A DNA stretch of 62,927 nt, from the NCBI GenBank assembly GCA_002307215.1, contig DBTU01000053.1:55948-118874 (forward strand). Reading direction: 5' to 3'. The notes beneath the pieces are model-generated. The model ran no database searches. It saw only the letters and a program-made list of their open reading frames with translations, and was not told the origin of the DNA. A program made the position numbers and the translations under genes. The stretch comes from Lachnoclostridium sp. UBA1308 (GTDB taxonomy: Bacteria > Bacillota > Clostridia > Lachnospirales > Lachnospiraceae). Below are positions 7,769-15,896 of the stretch, piece after piece (within the stretch, counting starts at the first letter, position 1; each line of letters begins with the position of its first letter).

Positions 7769-8703
7769 AGCATCGCCTCCACTTCCATTGTATGAATCGG
7801 GAGATAATTATGGGTGACCGATTTTACGATTAGTCTCTGGCTATAGTCAATATCCTCAATTTTACCGAAGAAGCTTGTGCCGGCTCTGATTCTGGTATCA
7901 CCAAGGCAGCTTAAGGTTAGGGTTTCGGATTCTCTGTTATAAAGCTTTAGCAAAATATCTGCCTTTGATTTTGCAGCCGAAGCATTCATCTTATCAGAGG
8001 CCTCATAATACATAAGGAGTCCGTATGTAGATACCGCAGTCTTATCATTTACCACGACAAACTGCTTTTCTGTATCTGTCTCTCCCTTTGCATAAATCTT
8101 AATCTGATTATAGGTTTCCTCGTCTATAGATTTTTCATAACTATAATCATATGCAAGGCTTTGATCTCCCAGAATCAGATTGAGCTGTAAATCTGTTAGG
8201 TTCTGCAAGCACACCGAACCGAATTCGTCTCTTAGCAAATACCAGGTTCCTTTATTGGTCAGCGTATCGCTAATACCTGAATAGATAACATCAAGCCAGG
8301 TTGAATCATCCTTCACCTCTGTCGCCAATTTATATCCCATATCGCTTAATGTACCTTTCTTTAGGTGATAATAATTGCACATTCGCGTTACAAGTGTAGT
8401 CACGGTATCCTCATTTACAATGATAATATCCTTCGCCTTACAATACCTTAACTGATCATAGGCCGTAACGGTGATTTCCTTTCCTTTACCTCTACTCACC
8501 TTAAAGACAAATCCGTAGAATATATTAGATGAATTATAGGTAAAGCTTACAACACTTCCATTTTTAATTATTAAATCCTGATTAATATAGGTGAATTCAA
8601 GTGAACTGCATCCATTATTAATCGAATCCTTAAATGTAACCTTGCTTACCAACTGGCTTATCTCATAAGTCTTGTCATCTACCTTGACCAAAAATTCCAT
8701 CAT
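7765..8703 (-). CDS. Tail hub protein XkdQ-like (gpD/gp27 type)
   Basis: A 312-residue protein located between the LysM protein and DUF2577, the XkdQ position. The N-terminal half is beta-rich. YDQLRYCKAKDIIIVNEDTV near 120-140 and the C-terminal DTRIRAGTSFFGKIEDIDYSQRLIVKSVTHN are typical of this hub family. It would form the trimeric hub at the tail tip. Confidence 0.85.
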   Translation of the reverse strand: MMEFLVKVDDKTYEISQLVSKVTFKDSINNGCSSLEFTYINQDLIIKNGSVVSFTYNSSNIFYGFVFKVSRGKGKEITVTAYDQLRYCKAKDIIIVNEDTVTTLVTRMCNYYHLKKGTLSDMGYKLATEVKDDSTWLDVIYSGISDTLTNKGTWYLLRDEFGSVCLQNLTDLQLNLILGDQSLAYDYSYEKSIDEETYNQIKIYAKGETDTEKQFVVVNDKTAVSTYGLLMYYEASDKMNASAAKSKADILLKLYNRESETLTLSCLGDTRIRAGTSFFGKIEDIDYSQRLIVKSVTHNYLPIHTMEVEAML

Positions 8704-9380
8704 GCAGGCATCACCAGCTTCTGCCCTGCATAGATCAATGAAGGGTTCTTTATTTTATCTTTATTTGCATTAAAGATTTTAGTATATTTTGATCCGTCAC
8801 CATAATATTTCTTGGCTATCGCCCATAGAGTATCCCCACGCTGTACGACATAAGACCCGTTACTTTTGGGATTGCTCTTATCAGCCTTTGCTTTTTTGGT
8901 TTTACCTGTTTTTTTATCCACCTCAAGAAGAACCTCTTGCTTCCCGAACTCCCTGTATTCCAATAATTTAATGGAAACATATTTATCCTGCTCTTCTCCT
9001 GCTTTTTCTTTGACGGATAGACTTTCGATCAGTACAGGTGTATTGATTATATTGCTCGCCAATGTGTACTCTCCGGTTGCCATCCCTGCCAGAAATCTGA
9101 TTGGCTCAAGCTCGTCTCTCCATTCTGTCAAAATTGTCAGATACTCCTCTGCATTTTTAAACAAATTTGGTGTTTCCACATAGTGAAGACATTCATGGGG
9201 TAACTCAATCTCAAAGCTATATTCCTTTAGCTCCATATGTGATGGAACTGCTATCTGCCCCAGCTTTAAAATCTCATATTTCTCATTTGCCTGGGTTGAG
9301 CTCACTTCGATTTCCTCAGGATTGACAGGCAGCCGCATGGTTTTATCGTTCTTATCAAAAAAAACTGCATAATTACTCAT
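8700..9380 (-). CDS. LysM tail protein XkdP-like
   Basis: A 226-residue protein. The N-terminal part is the XkdP-type region (FDKNDKTMRLPVNPEEIEV...). A LysM domain occupies about 176-224, with GSYVVQRGDTLWAIAKKYYGD. In contractile tails this gp53-like protein links hub and wedge; LysM may bind peptidoglycan. Four-base overlap with XkdQ-like and one-base overlap with the tape measure stop. Confidence 0.9.
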   Translation of the reverse strand: MSNYAVFFDKNDKTMRLPVNPEEIEVSSTQANEKYEILKLGQIAVPSHMELKEYSFEIELPHECLHYVETPNLFKNAEEYLTILTEWRDELEPIRFLAGMATGEYTLASNIINTPVLIESLSVKEKAGEEQDKYVSIKLLEYREFGKQEVLLEVDKKTGKTKKAKADKSNPKSNGSYVVQRGDTLWAIAKKYYGDGSKYTKIFNANKDKIKNPSLIYAGQKLVMPA

Positions 9381-11344
9381 CAGTATACCCCCTCCGGTGT
9401 TATGGCAATCTGTTCCTTCAAAATCGTTTGGATTCTGCCGAAAAGCTTATCTACATCCGCAGTCTCATGTACATCGCCAAAGCTAACGGCTATGTTGGGA
9501 GCGAGTGTATTAGTCGCAACATTTGCAATATAATCTCTCTCAGCCATATCCCGTAGATAGCCCAAATCTTCCTCCTCCATGTTAACATCGAGTGAGCCAT
9601 TTGTACCTGCCCCTTCTACTTTAAGCGGATCACTGGCCGTCCCAAGCGCATCGCCCGTGGTGTTGAATTGGTCGAAATCATACCCCGAATCAGAACCACC
9701 TAATGAACTTAATGCTCCGTCAATATTTCCATAGATATTTTTTCCGGTTTTTTTCCCGTTATTGAAGGCTTCTGTATAATCCATTCTGCTTAAACCAAAA
9801 TCCTCCGAACTCAGATCCAGATTATCTGTAACCTTTTGATAGTCTTCATCTGGTGCGTATTTCTCCACTGCTGCATCAGCCATATCCTTGATACCAGCAC
9901 GCCATCCGGATACTGTATCTGCCATATTCGTACCAAACACTTTATCCATAGCAGAAGCCACTGTCTCGATAATTCCCAATACATTATCTGCCATACTTTG
10001 GAATAAATAGATTATAGATGAAATAGGGCTTGTAAATAAATTGCCAAAAAAGTTTGCAAAGTTTATAAATGGATTTATCAAATAACTAACAATACCGAGA
10101 ATATAATCAAACAGGCCTAAAAACAAATTCCAAATGCCTGCGACTGCTACACCAACCACTCCTCCGATAAAGCCAAATATGTCCTCAAAGGATACTCCCA
10201 TGGCTTGAAGGATATAAATTACTGCTGCAATTATTCCTATTATGATAAGTATTGGTGCCATCGCAGCCATTTCTGCGGCTATTACCCCTACCATAGACTG
10301 TATAATTCCGATTAATGCAGTTGCACCAATAAAGAGCAAATAAGCACCAATAGCCATTAATATGGGTATGATTTTCGTCCAATTATCGGAAACAAACCCT
10401 ATTAAATTACTGACTACTTGAGAGACAAAACCTAATGCATTAATGATTGTATTGACGCCAGCCTGAACTGCCGGGGAATTCATGATATCACTCACTAACT
10501 GCATGATCGGACTAAGAGCATTTGTCGCACTATTGGTTATCTTTGTCCAGATATCTGCAAAAGTTTTTGGCTGATTTTCAAATTCTGTATTAATGTCACT
10601 ACTAGCAGCAAACATGGCATTTTTTAGAATGTTCGCTGTTATTAATCCCTGATCTGCCATATCATCAAGTTGAGTACTTGATTTTCCGGTATATGACGAA
10701 AGAGCGTCTCCCATTGTCGAACCCGCTCCGGCGATGGAGCTTAATTCATCACCCGATATCATGCCATCCGACATACTTGTAGTAACATCGGATAAACTCA
10801 AGTCGGATTCATCCAGCTTCAATGATTTTTGAGATAGTTCTGCAAAGCCTATGGCTGAATCATTATCCTTACTAAAGGTATCCAAAGATCCGATACCTGA
10901 TACTGTATTAACCATATCACTATAGGATATACAGGATCTGTTTGCAGCCGCATTAACCTTGTTCTGCAGTTGCATTTGTGTTTGAAGACCGTCATTTACA
11001 TCTGCAAGCTTATTACTTGAGTTGGTATATTGATCAACCATTTCCATACCCTTGGTTATATTGCCAAGACTTAAGGCTGATTTTGCTAACGCGAACATAT
11101 TTGCACCGGCTTTTTTTGATCCACTTTCAGATTTAGCCAGCTTACTATTCATTTGGTCAAGCGAATTTCCCATATTAATAATTAAGTTATTATTCGTTGA
11201 AAAATCCATCATGTTTGTGCTAAAATCGTTAAAATTCTTTGTTGCTGAATTTATTACATACGATAACTTGCTCATATTTTTTACACTACTGTTAATGCTT
11301 GTGTTCGAAACCATCAGACTATTTAAATTATCAATTGTTGCCAT
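9380..11344 (-). CDS. Tape measure protein
   Basis: A 654-residue protein with a helical N-terminal half rich in Ser/Asn/Lys, a tape-measure-type section (TTSMSDGMISGDELSSIAGAG near 190) and a hydrophobic block around 320-440 with several membrane-length segments. The C-terminus ends SFGDVHETADVDKL...., common in these proteins. By the usual rule of about 0.15 nm per residue the tail would be at most about 98 nm. Its ATG shares one base with the stop of the frameshifted chaperone extension. Confidence 0.9.
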   Translation of the reverse strand: MATIDNLNSLMVSNTSINSSVKNMSKLSYVINSATKNFNDFSTNMMDFSTNNNLIINMGNSLDQMNSKLAKSESGSKKAGANMFALAKSALSLGNITKGMEMVDQYTNSSNKLADVNDGLQTQMQLQNKVNAAANRSCISYSDMVNTVSGIGSLDTFSKDNDSAIGFAELSQKSLKLDESDLSLSDVTTSMSDGMISGDELSSIAGAGSTMGDALSSYTGKSSTQLDDMADQGLITANILKNAMFAASSDINTEFENQPKTFADIWTKITNSATNALSPIMQLVSDIMNSPAVQAGVNTIINALGFVSQVVSNLIGFVSDNWTKIIPILMAIGAYLLFIGATALIGIIQSMVGVIAAEMAAMAPILIIIGIIAAVIYILQAMGVSFEDIFGFIGGVVGVAVAGIWNLFLGLFDYILGIVSYLINPFINFANFFGNLFTSPISSIIYLFQSMADNVLGIIETVASAMDKVFGTNMADTVSGWRAGIKDMADAAVEKYAPDEDYQKVTDNLDLSSEDFGLSRMDYTEAFNNGKKTGKNIYGNIDGALSSLGGSDSGYDFDQFNTTGDALGTASDPLKVEGAGTNGSLDVNMEEEDLGYLRDMAERDYIANVATNTLAPNIAVSFGDVHETADVDKLFGRIQTILKEQIAITPEGVY

Positions 11345-11933
11345 TATCTTCTCCTCCCTCCTTTTGTTTTTGACCGATTTGCCGCTCGTTTTTCTTCTTC
11401 CGCCCTTAATTGAATGCTGGCATAGATGAATGCCTTTTCTCTATCCTCCAAGGCATCCAATACAGACGGCAAGATGTGAAGCTTTTGAAAAGCAAAGTGT
11501 GCAAGATTAAGCTCTGCATCACCTTGCTTTATCAGTTTTTTGCTTCTTCAATATCCTCGTTGATGTTCTTATCAAGTCCGCTAATTTCCTGAATTGCCTG
11601 TGCCAACGTTGCATATTCTCCAACATAAAGCATCTTTTGAAGCAATGCAGATTCACCTAGTACTCCATACTCTTTTTGTAATTCGGCATTAGTTAGGTCA
11701 GGAAAAACCACTGCACTCGCAGTCATTGCCTGTACATACTCAGCACGATCAAAGGTATCTGCCCCTTTTTTATCTCTCTTTGAAAATTTCTTAATTAAGT
11801 ATTTATTCTCTTCCTGTGTGATCGGACGTATGATAAACGGTACCGGTTTGTCTTTCTCTAAGAACCTGTTTGATATAATTACTTCTTTGTTCTCTACCAT
11901 AATCGGATGTAAAAATGCATTTAATGAACTCAT
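11344..11933 (-). CDS. Frameshifted tail assembly chaperone (XkdN extended, gpGT-like)
   Basis: A -1 shift at the heptamer A AAA AAC (minus strand, 11541 to 11535), immediately before the TGA of the 133-residue frame, fuses that protein to a further open frame. The extension continues KLIKQGDAELNLAHFAFQ, then DALEDREKAFIYASIQLRAEEEKRAA, and stops at 11344-11346. No independent start is needed. This matches the conserved G/GT arrangement between tube and tape-measure genes, where the long form binds the tape measure during assembly. Confidence 0.82.
11532..11933 (-). CDS. Tail assembly chaperone, short form (XkdN-like)
   Basis: A 133-residue protein with the phrase PFIIRPITQEENKYLIKKF near residues 32-50 and ASAVVFPDLTNAELQKEYGV near 71-90, typical of XkdN/phage tail assembly chaperones. 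It lies between tube and tape measure. It ends EEAKN at a slippery heptamer, so a longer product is expected from the same start. Confidence 0.9.
   Translation of the reverse strand: MSSLNAFLHPIMVENKEVIISNRFLEKDKPVPFIIRPITQEENKYLIKKFSKRDKKGADTFDRAEYVQAMTASAVVFPDLTNAELQKEYGVLGESALLQKMLYVGEYATLAQAIQEISGLDKNINEDIEEAKN
11535..11541 (-). promoter_or_regulatory. -1 ribosomal frameshift site A AAA AAC
   Basis: In the reading frame the codons are GCA AAA AAC TGA, giving a canonical X XXY YYZ heptamer directly before the stop. The -1 frame is open for about 64 further codons with family-like sequence and ends exactly at the next gene's start. Confidence 0.85.
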
Positions 11934-11987
11934 ATTATTCCTCCTCGTATAGAATATGGGAGCCTACAGGCTCCCATATATAAATTA

Positions 11988-12461
11988 TTAAGTTGTTTGA
12001 ATGTAATCCGGTAAAACAAATTCATTTTCAACTTCGATACTGTCAAAAGTAAAATCACCATCAAAGGTTACCGGGTCATCCGACTCCTCTAATGTAGTAA
12101 CTGGAATCGTGTTGAAAATTACATTGCTCAACTTTACCCTCTGTTCTCCAACCGTTGATTGAGGATCTCTATTTGTAACCTGTAGGCTAACGCTGCCACG
12201 GGTCCCTTCATTAATATATTTAATCGTTTGCTTTAACTGTTCACTGTTCATAAAATAAAGGGTGGCTGATCCCGAACCGGTTACCCCTGTAACCTTATGT
12301 TGGGTCATTCTGCTTCCCAACATTCTCTTTTCCTGAACCACCAGATCAAGCTGTGCTTTGATACTGGATACTTCGAATAATTCTCTTGTTACCCCATCTA
12401 TTGTAATAAATGCGGTACCCTCCTGAGCTGATATTGTATCTGCTAATCTTGTATATGCCAT
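11988..12461 (-). CDS. Tail tube protein (XkdM-like)
   Basis: A 157-residue protein with ISAQEGTAFITIDGVTRELFEVSSIKA at the N-terminus and a later GSGSATLYFMNSEQ segment, the pattern of XkdM/DUF2001 tube proteins. It follows the sheath gene and would polymerise into the inner tube. AGGAGG precedes the start. Confidence 0.92.
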   Translation of the reverse strand: MAYTRLADTISAQEGTAFITIDGVTRELFEVSSIKAQLDLVVQEKRMLGSRMTQHKVTGVTGSGSATLYFMNSEQLKQTIKYINEGTRGSVSLQVTNRDPQSTVGEQRVKLSNVIFNTIPVTTLEESDDPVTFDGDFTFDSIEVENEFVLPDYIQTT

Positions 12462-12480
12462 ATTTATATTTCCTCCTTCC

Positions 12481-13524
12481 TTAAGCCAGATTTACTGTTA
12501 TATAAATCTTTTCTACGCTATCCACCGGTTGTACATAACAGTCAATCACAACCGCATCACGGTCAGTTCCTGTTGAAGCTTTAACATCATCCGCAGTAAA
12601 ATTCTGAATTGCTGATAATCTCTGAAGTTCTTTGAAATAATCAATTAAGCTGGAACGAAGAATTGCTCTTCCATCATTGCTGTTATTGATCTTCCCAATA
12701 TAATTCGACTCAAAGATTTCAACAATATCACTGTTAATGCCATCAATTGTACGGATTACTCTGTTCTTCTTGAATACCTCACCCTTATCCACTGTTGTGG
12801 AGGTTAAGGAATTGATATCATAAACTGCTGTCACATTCTGTGCACTGTCTACCTTAAAGATGAACTTACCGGCAGTGATTGCTGCTTCCATTTCAGACTT
12901 TGTCATTCTTGGAGATACATCTACCGCACCGGAATAGATCTTTCCGGTATTTGACTGATTGATACCGGCTCCTGCGGTAATACCTGCAACCCAGGCTGTG
13001 GTCTGAGCCGGTGTTAAGGTTGTCCCATCGGATAAGACAACTCCGTTGGTTACATTGACGACACTTTCATCATCTGCTGTCTGATTTGCCAGTATAACCT
13101 GAGCTTTCACTCCGTCATCTGATCTCAAAGCCTCAATCCAAGTCACGATAGCGGATTTGTTGGCTACATAATCTGTCCCATCATACGGATAGCACAAGGT
13201 ATTGAAATTAACTGTTTTCAAGGCTGCTAAGGCTGTATCCAGAGCTCCTGCCGTATGGCCGGTACCCAGATTATAGACAAGCACGATCTTGGCTCCCTTT
13301 AACGTTTCATTTACGAGTCGTTTATCTGCAGTTGTAATACCTGTCGGATAATCATTTGCTGATGTGGTTACGGTATAGATATCACCGGCCACTCCCACAC
13401 TCATTTCCTGAAGCAATACCACGGTTCCCCTATCTCCCGGGGTGATAGATAATGCTGCATTGGTTAAAAAATTAATATATGCTCCCGGTAAAACCTTATT
13501 CTGACTGGTCCATGTTCCTGACAT
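12481..13524 (-). CDS. Contractile tail sheath protein (XkdK-like)
   Basis: A 347-residue protein. The N-terminus (SQNKVLPGAYINFLTN) and ITPGDRGTVVLLQEMSVG are typical of Firmicute tail sheath proteins. The C-terminal part includes RVIRTIDGINSDIVEIFESNY and LSAIQNFTADDV, which hold the sheath-subunit interaction region. It is the contractile component, so the particle is myovirus-like rather than siphovirus-like. Confidence 0.94.
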   Translation of the reverse strand: MSGTWTSQNKVLPGAYINFLTNAALSITPGDRGTVVLLQEMSVGVAGDIYTVTTSANDYPTGITTADKRLVNETLKGAKIVLVYNLGTGHTAGALDTALAALKTVNFNTLCYPYDGTDYVANKSAIVTWIEALRSDDGVKAQVILANQTADDESVVNVTNGVVLSDGTTLTPAQTTAWVAGITAGAGINQSNTGKIYSGAVDVSPRMTKSEMEAAITAGKFIFKVDSAQNVTAVYDINSLTSTTVDKGEVFKKNRVIRTIDGINSDIVEIFESNYIGKINNSNDGRAILRSSLIDYFKELQRLSAIQNFTADDVKASTGTDRDAVVIDCYVQPVDSVEKIYITVNLA

Positions 13525-13536
13525 GTTAACCCTCCT

Positions 13537-13941
13537 TTAAATATTCGTATTAGTTTGTTGTTGCTGCATAAGACACTCTTCTTCTTGAAGCATTTCACAA
13601 TAACGGATATCGAAGGTAAAATGTAAGATACCGTCCGTTATCTTGGAAATTTTATTCATTACCTGATAGGTACCAATCATATCAAACGCCTTGAGTAAAG
13701 TCTCCTGTACCCGAATACAGTCGGCACGAATTGCTGATTGGTCACTATAATAAGTAATATCAAAGGAAACCTCACTACTAAACTTATTACTTAACCGTCT
13801 GTGATAGCTCTGGTTTGTGATTTGAATCAGAAAAGCCGGTTTACTAAAGCTTTCCGGTAAATCTTCATCATAGGTAACATATCCGATTTGATATATCTCA
13901 AATAGCTTACTTACGATTGCTGTTTTTAAATCACTAATCAT
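13537..13941 (-). CDS. Tail terminator-like protein (DUF6838 type)
   Basis: A 134-residue protein directly upstream of the sheath. The phrases KPAFLIQITNQSYHRRLSNKF and SFDITYYSDQ fit the small phage protein family that caps the tail and, in complete phages, joins it to the head. It ends in a polar QQQQTNTNI tail. Confidence 0.72.
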   Translation of the reverse strand: MISDLKTAIVSKLFEIYQIGYVTYDEDLPESFSKPAFLIQITNQSYHRRLSNKFSSEVSFDITYYSDQSAIRADCIRVQETLLKAFDMIGTYQVMNKISKITDGILHFTFDIRYCEMLQEEECLMQQQQTNTNI

Positions 13942-13950
13942 GCTTTTTAC

Positions 13951-14229
13951 TCACCTTCTCTCTACCTTCATTTGTATTTCATGGTTTGTTATGTCTTCAA
14001 TTGCCATGTTCTTGTTTGTCATAAGTACTCGGTTTAGTTCCCCCAAAGTCGCTTCCGCCAGTTGCAGCTTTACTCTCATTTGATCCCTTTGAAGCTTCAT
14101 TTTACGGTAACGTTCCTCGATTTTCTCTTCTTGGGTTATGAAAATCCTGTTCTTGCTCATTTTCCTTATGATTTCTTTGACCTGCTCCTCTGACAATCCC
14201 TGTGATATTAATAATTCTGTAAAGACCAT
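13951..14229 (-). CDS. Small coiled-coil protein, possible capsid scaffold remnant
   Basis: A 92-residue, highly charged helical protein. It starts MVFTELLISQGLSEEQ and continues with KIEERYRKMKLQRDQMRVKL, predicted coiled coil. AGGGG lies about 8 nt before the ATG. The opening loosely recalls the N-terminus of Gp20-type capsid scaffolds, but the rest of that family is missing. It is the first clear structural-operon gene. Function not established; a remnant or an adapted chaperone are both possible. Confidence 0.5.
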   Translation of the reverse strand: MVFTELLISQGLSEEQVKEIIRKMSKNRIFITQEEKIEERYRKMKLQRDQMRVKLQLAEATLGELNRVLMTNKNMAIEDITNHEIQMKVERR

Positions 14230-14407
14230 GAAGAATTCCCCTTCCTGTACCTACGGTTTTTACGAGTGTTCCATCTCCTGCTTTGGTATCTGTACTTGTT
14301 CTTTTACGTCTGCGAGTACTAAAAGACAAAGATGAAAAGTACCTGTATATAAAATCACGGACGCTGCAGTCGCCCGGGAATATACCTTGCATTCATTTAC
14401 TTCTGTT

Positions 14408-14629
14408 TTAGTTGTTAATCTTTATAATATTTTGTAATCCACTGCCCACCCACATTAATAAAATGATTACATTGCCCCGTGTCTGTGACACAACCCCAAT
14501 TTGATAACTTTGCCTATAAGGAAGTAAAACAAAAGCATCCCCAAGGGTATTCAGGGACGCTTGTTGTATGTCTCTTACATTTAAATTCTGATGTCTACAC
14601 TTAATTGATATCTTGTCGGAAGTATTCAT
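14408..14629 (-). CDS. Uncharacterised small ORF at the head of the tail operon
   Basis: A 73-residue frame beginning MNTSDKISIK, with GGAAG just before the ATG. It begins right next to a promoter-like repeat at 14628-14693, so it would be the first reading frame of the transcript. No recognisable domain; a hydrophobic stretch (NVIILLMWVGSGL) lies near the end. It may be spurious. Confidence 0.3.
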   Translation of the reverse strand: MNTSDKISIKCRHQNLNVRDIQQASLNTLGDAFVLLPYRQSYQIGVVSQTRGNVIILLMWVGSGLQNIIKINN

Positions 14630-14693
14630 AAGCTTCCATATTACGATTGTAGCAGGTTGAACTGTGATATGTGTGCCGGTTAATGTACTGTCG
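14628..14693 (-). promoter_or_regulatory. Late-promoter-like repeat, copy proximal to tail genes
   Basis: On the minus strand it has GGCACACATATCACA, then 11 bases, then TACAAT, then CGTAATATGGAAGCT. The same blocks in the same spacing occur at 14787-14848. The TACAAT resembles a -10 box but no TTGACA-like -35 is present, as expected for an activator- or alternative-sigma-dependent promoter. Confidence 0.55.
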
Positions 14694-14786
14694 TATCAGA
14701 GGTATTCTAATGTTGACTTGTTTGTCAACATTGTGACCCATCTATAAAATCATTGTTTCCCTCCCTACAAAGGTAAGGAATCAACT

Positions 14787-14848
14787 TCACAGCTTTCCAT
14801 GTTACAATTATAGCAGCTTCTAATGTGATATGTGTGCCAGGTGCAGTT
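14787..14848 (-). promoter_or_regulatory. Late-promoter-like repeat, distal copy
   Basis: Minus-strand GGCACACATATCACA, 11 bases, TATAAT, then TGTAACATGGAAAGCT. It matches the copy at 14628-14693 over about 55 bases. Both copies lie between the regulator gene and the tail genes and point towards the tail genes. Confidence 0.55.
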
Positions 14849-14932
14849 ACGCAAGACTTATTTAGGTCCCTATCCGAGGGCACTGGAAAAGTCCCTTTCA
14901 TAAACTTGATATGAATAAAGTTGTATCTATAT

Positions 14933-15412
14933 TCAGCTTGGCATCGACCGGCCGATAAGGCCGTTTATGTTCGGTTTGATTTTAGTCTGTTGCCTTTCCA
15001 GATATTTTGTTATTCTCTTGGATATCCCGCTACGGTCCATATGTAGTTTTGATCCGATTTCCTCCTGCGAATAACCGTCGATATAACGAAAGGTAAATAT
15101 CTGCCTCACTTCACTGTCCGGTATCTTATAAATATAATCATGAATATTACTTTCTATCTCCAGAAGTTCATCCAGTTTCTTATTACGCTTTTTCTGAAGC
15201 TCCTGAATCAGTTTCTTTCGTCTTCCATCTTCCTCCGGATCGACTCCAGTTATGTAAAAATATTTTTGAATATATGGAAAATGTTTTGACGAGCCTCTTA
15301 CCCGATCCGATACCATTTGAACTCCCGTTTCCTCTAATCTCTTGATTCGGGCACATAAATCATCTATCTCATTTTTAATTGCCCTGTATTGACTCAATTC
15401 CTGCTCTGTCAT
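14933..15412 (-). CDS. Sigma-region-4-like / ArpU-type late transcription activator
   Basis: About 159 residues. It has an N-terminal helical region and a C-terminal helix-turn-helix of sigma-70 region 4 type: RQIFTFRYIDGYSQEEIGSKLHMDRSGISKRITKYL. ATG at 15412 is preferred over the GTG at 15421 because the GTG overlaps the AAAGGG ribosome site. Position next to the tail operon matches Xpf in PBSX or ArpU/RinA-type regulators, which switch on late genes. Two promoter-like repeats lie directly downstream of it. Confidence 0.8.
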   Translation of the reverse strand: MTEQELSQYRAIKNEIDDLCARIKRLEETGVQMVSDRVRGSSKHFPYIQKYFYITGVDPEEDGRRKKLIQELQKKRNKKLDELLEIESNIHDYIYKIPDSEVRQIFTFRYIDGYSQEEIGSKLHMDRSGISKRITKYLERQQTKIKPNINGLIGRSMPS

Positions 15413-15492
15413 TGAAAACACCCTTTCTTCGTTATGTTTGTATTAAATTGCATCTGCTGTATCCGCTTCAAGCTACATAATTGGTATATAAA

Positions 15493-15506
15493 CTCTCTTT
15501 TAGCTA
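15493..15506 (+). promoter_or_regulatory. Operator-like repeat CTTTTAGCT, copy 1
   Basis: The motif CTCTCTTTTAGCT recurs, with one or two changes before the shared CTTTTAGCT, at 15772-15785 and 15833-15846. All three copies fall in the control region between the tail activator and the divergent repressor gene. They are candidate binding sites for one of the XRE proteins. Confidence 0.4.
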
Positions 15507-15699
15507 GCACGACGACAATAAAATACCATCTACCGAGCAATTGTATAATTTACACAAACTGATAAATTGCTCTATCGTAAGAGAAGTGACTCGATTTTCC
15601 CAATGACTGATCGTCGTAGATACAACACCCATTTTATCTGCAACTTCCTTTTTGTGTAAATCCAGCTTTTTTTCTCATCTGTGCCAATGTCATTTTCAT
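15504..15699 (-). pseudogene. Small XRE/Cro-like regulator with a poly-A frameshift
   Basis: Starting at ATG 15699 the frame reads MKMTLAQMRKK and then shifts at a run of seven A bases (minus strand). Deleting one A would continue LDLHKKEVADKMGVVSTT, then ISHWENRVTSLTIEQF and ILLSSC, a normal short helix-turn-helix protein of about 65 residues. It is divergent from the repressor gene at 15897, the place of a Cro-like protein. The lesion could be real, a sequencing error in a homopolymer, or a phase-variable site. Confidence 0.65.
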
Positions 15700-15771
15700 C
15701 AAATCATCCCCTTTAGTGGCCACATAAGCTTTTACCATATTTTACATGCAATATTTTGTATATTTAATTAT

Positions 15772-15785
15772 ACTCGCTTTTAGCT
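15772..15785 (+). promoter_or_regulatory. Operator-like repeat CTTTTAGCT, copy 2
   Basis: ACTCGCTTTTAGCT, matching the copies at 15493-15506 and 15833-15846. It lies between the start codons of the two divergent XRE genes. Confidence 0.4.
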
Positions 15786-15832
15786 ATATGTCAAGCCTTA
15801 AGTTAAATTATATACTGCTTTTTTTGAATTTA

Positions 15833-15846
15833 TCTCACTTTTAGCT
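15833..15846 (+). promoter_or_regulatory. Operator-like repeat CTTTTAGCT, copy 3
   Basis: TCTCACTTTTAGCT, ending at the -35 element of the repressor promoter at 15846-15874. A protein bound here could autoregulate that promoter. Confidence 0.4.
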
Positions 15847-15874
15847 TGCAAAACATATGTTTGAGTGTTATAAT
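15846..15874 (+). promoter_or_regulatory. Promoter of the XRE repressor-ImmA pair
   Basis: TTGCAA (15846-15851), a 17-base spacer and TATAAT (15869-15874). The spacer begins with the palindrome AAACATATGTTT (15851-15862), which could be an operator and is loosely like a Gram-positive LexA box (11 of 14 positions by eye). Confidence 0.75.
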
Positions 15875-15896
15875 TTATTTGAAGGGGGGGGATGAA

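Noticed and set aside
14102..14392. 96-codon minus-strand frame overlapping the 92-residue coiled-coil gene
   Set aside because: It lacks a good ribosome site, overlaps the better-supported 13951-14229 gene and has basic low-complexity sequence typical of a shadow frame.
14628..14848. Direct repeats considered as a CRISPR or attachment-site pair
   Set aside because: Only two copies, with -10-like boxes and conserved orientation to the tail genes; a promoter explanation fits better.
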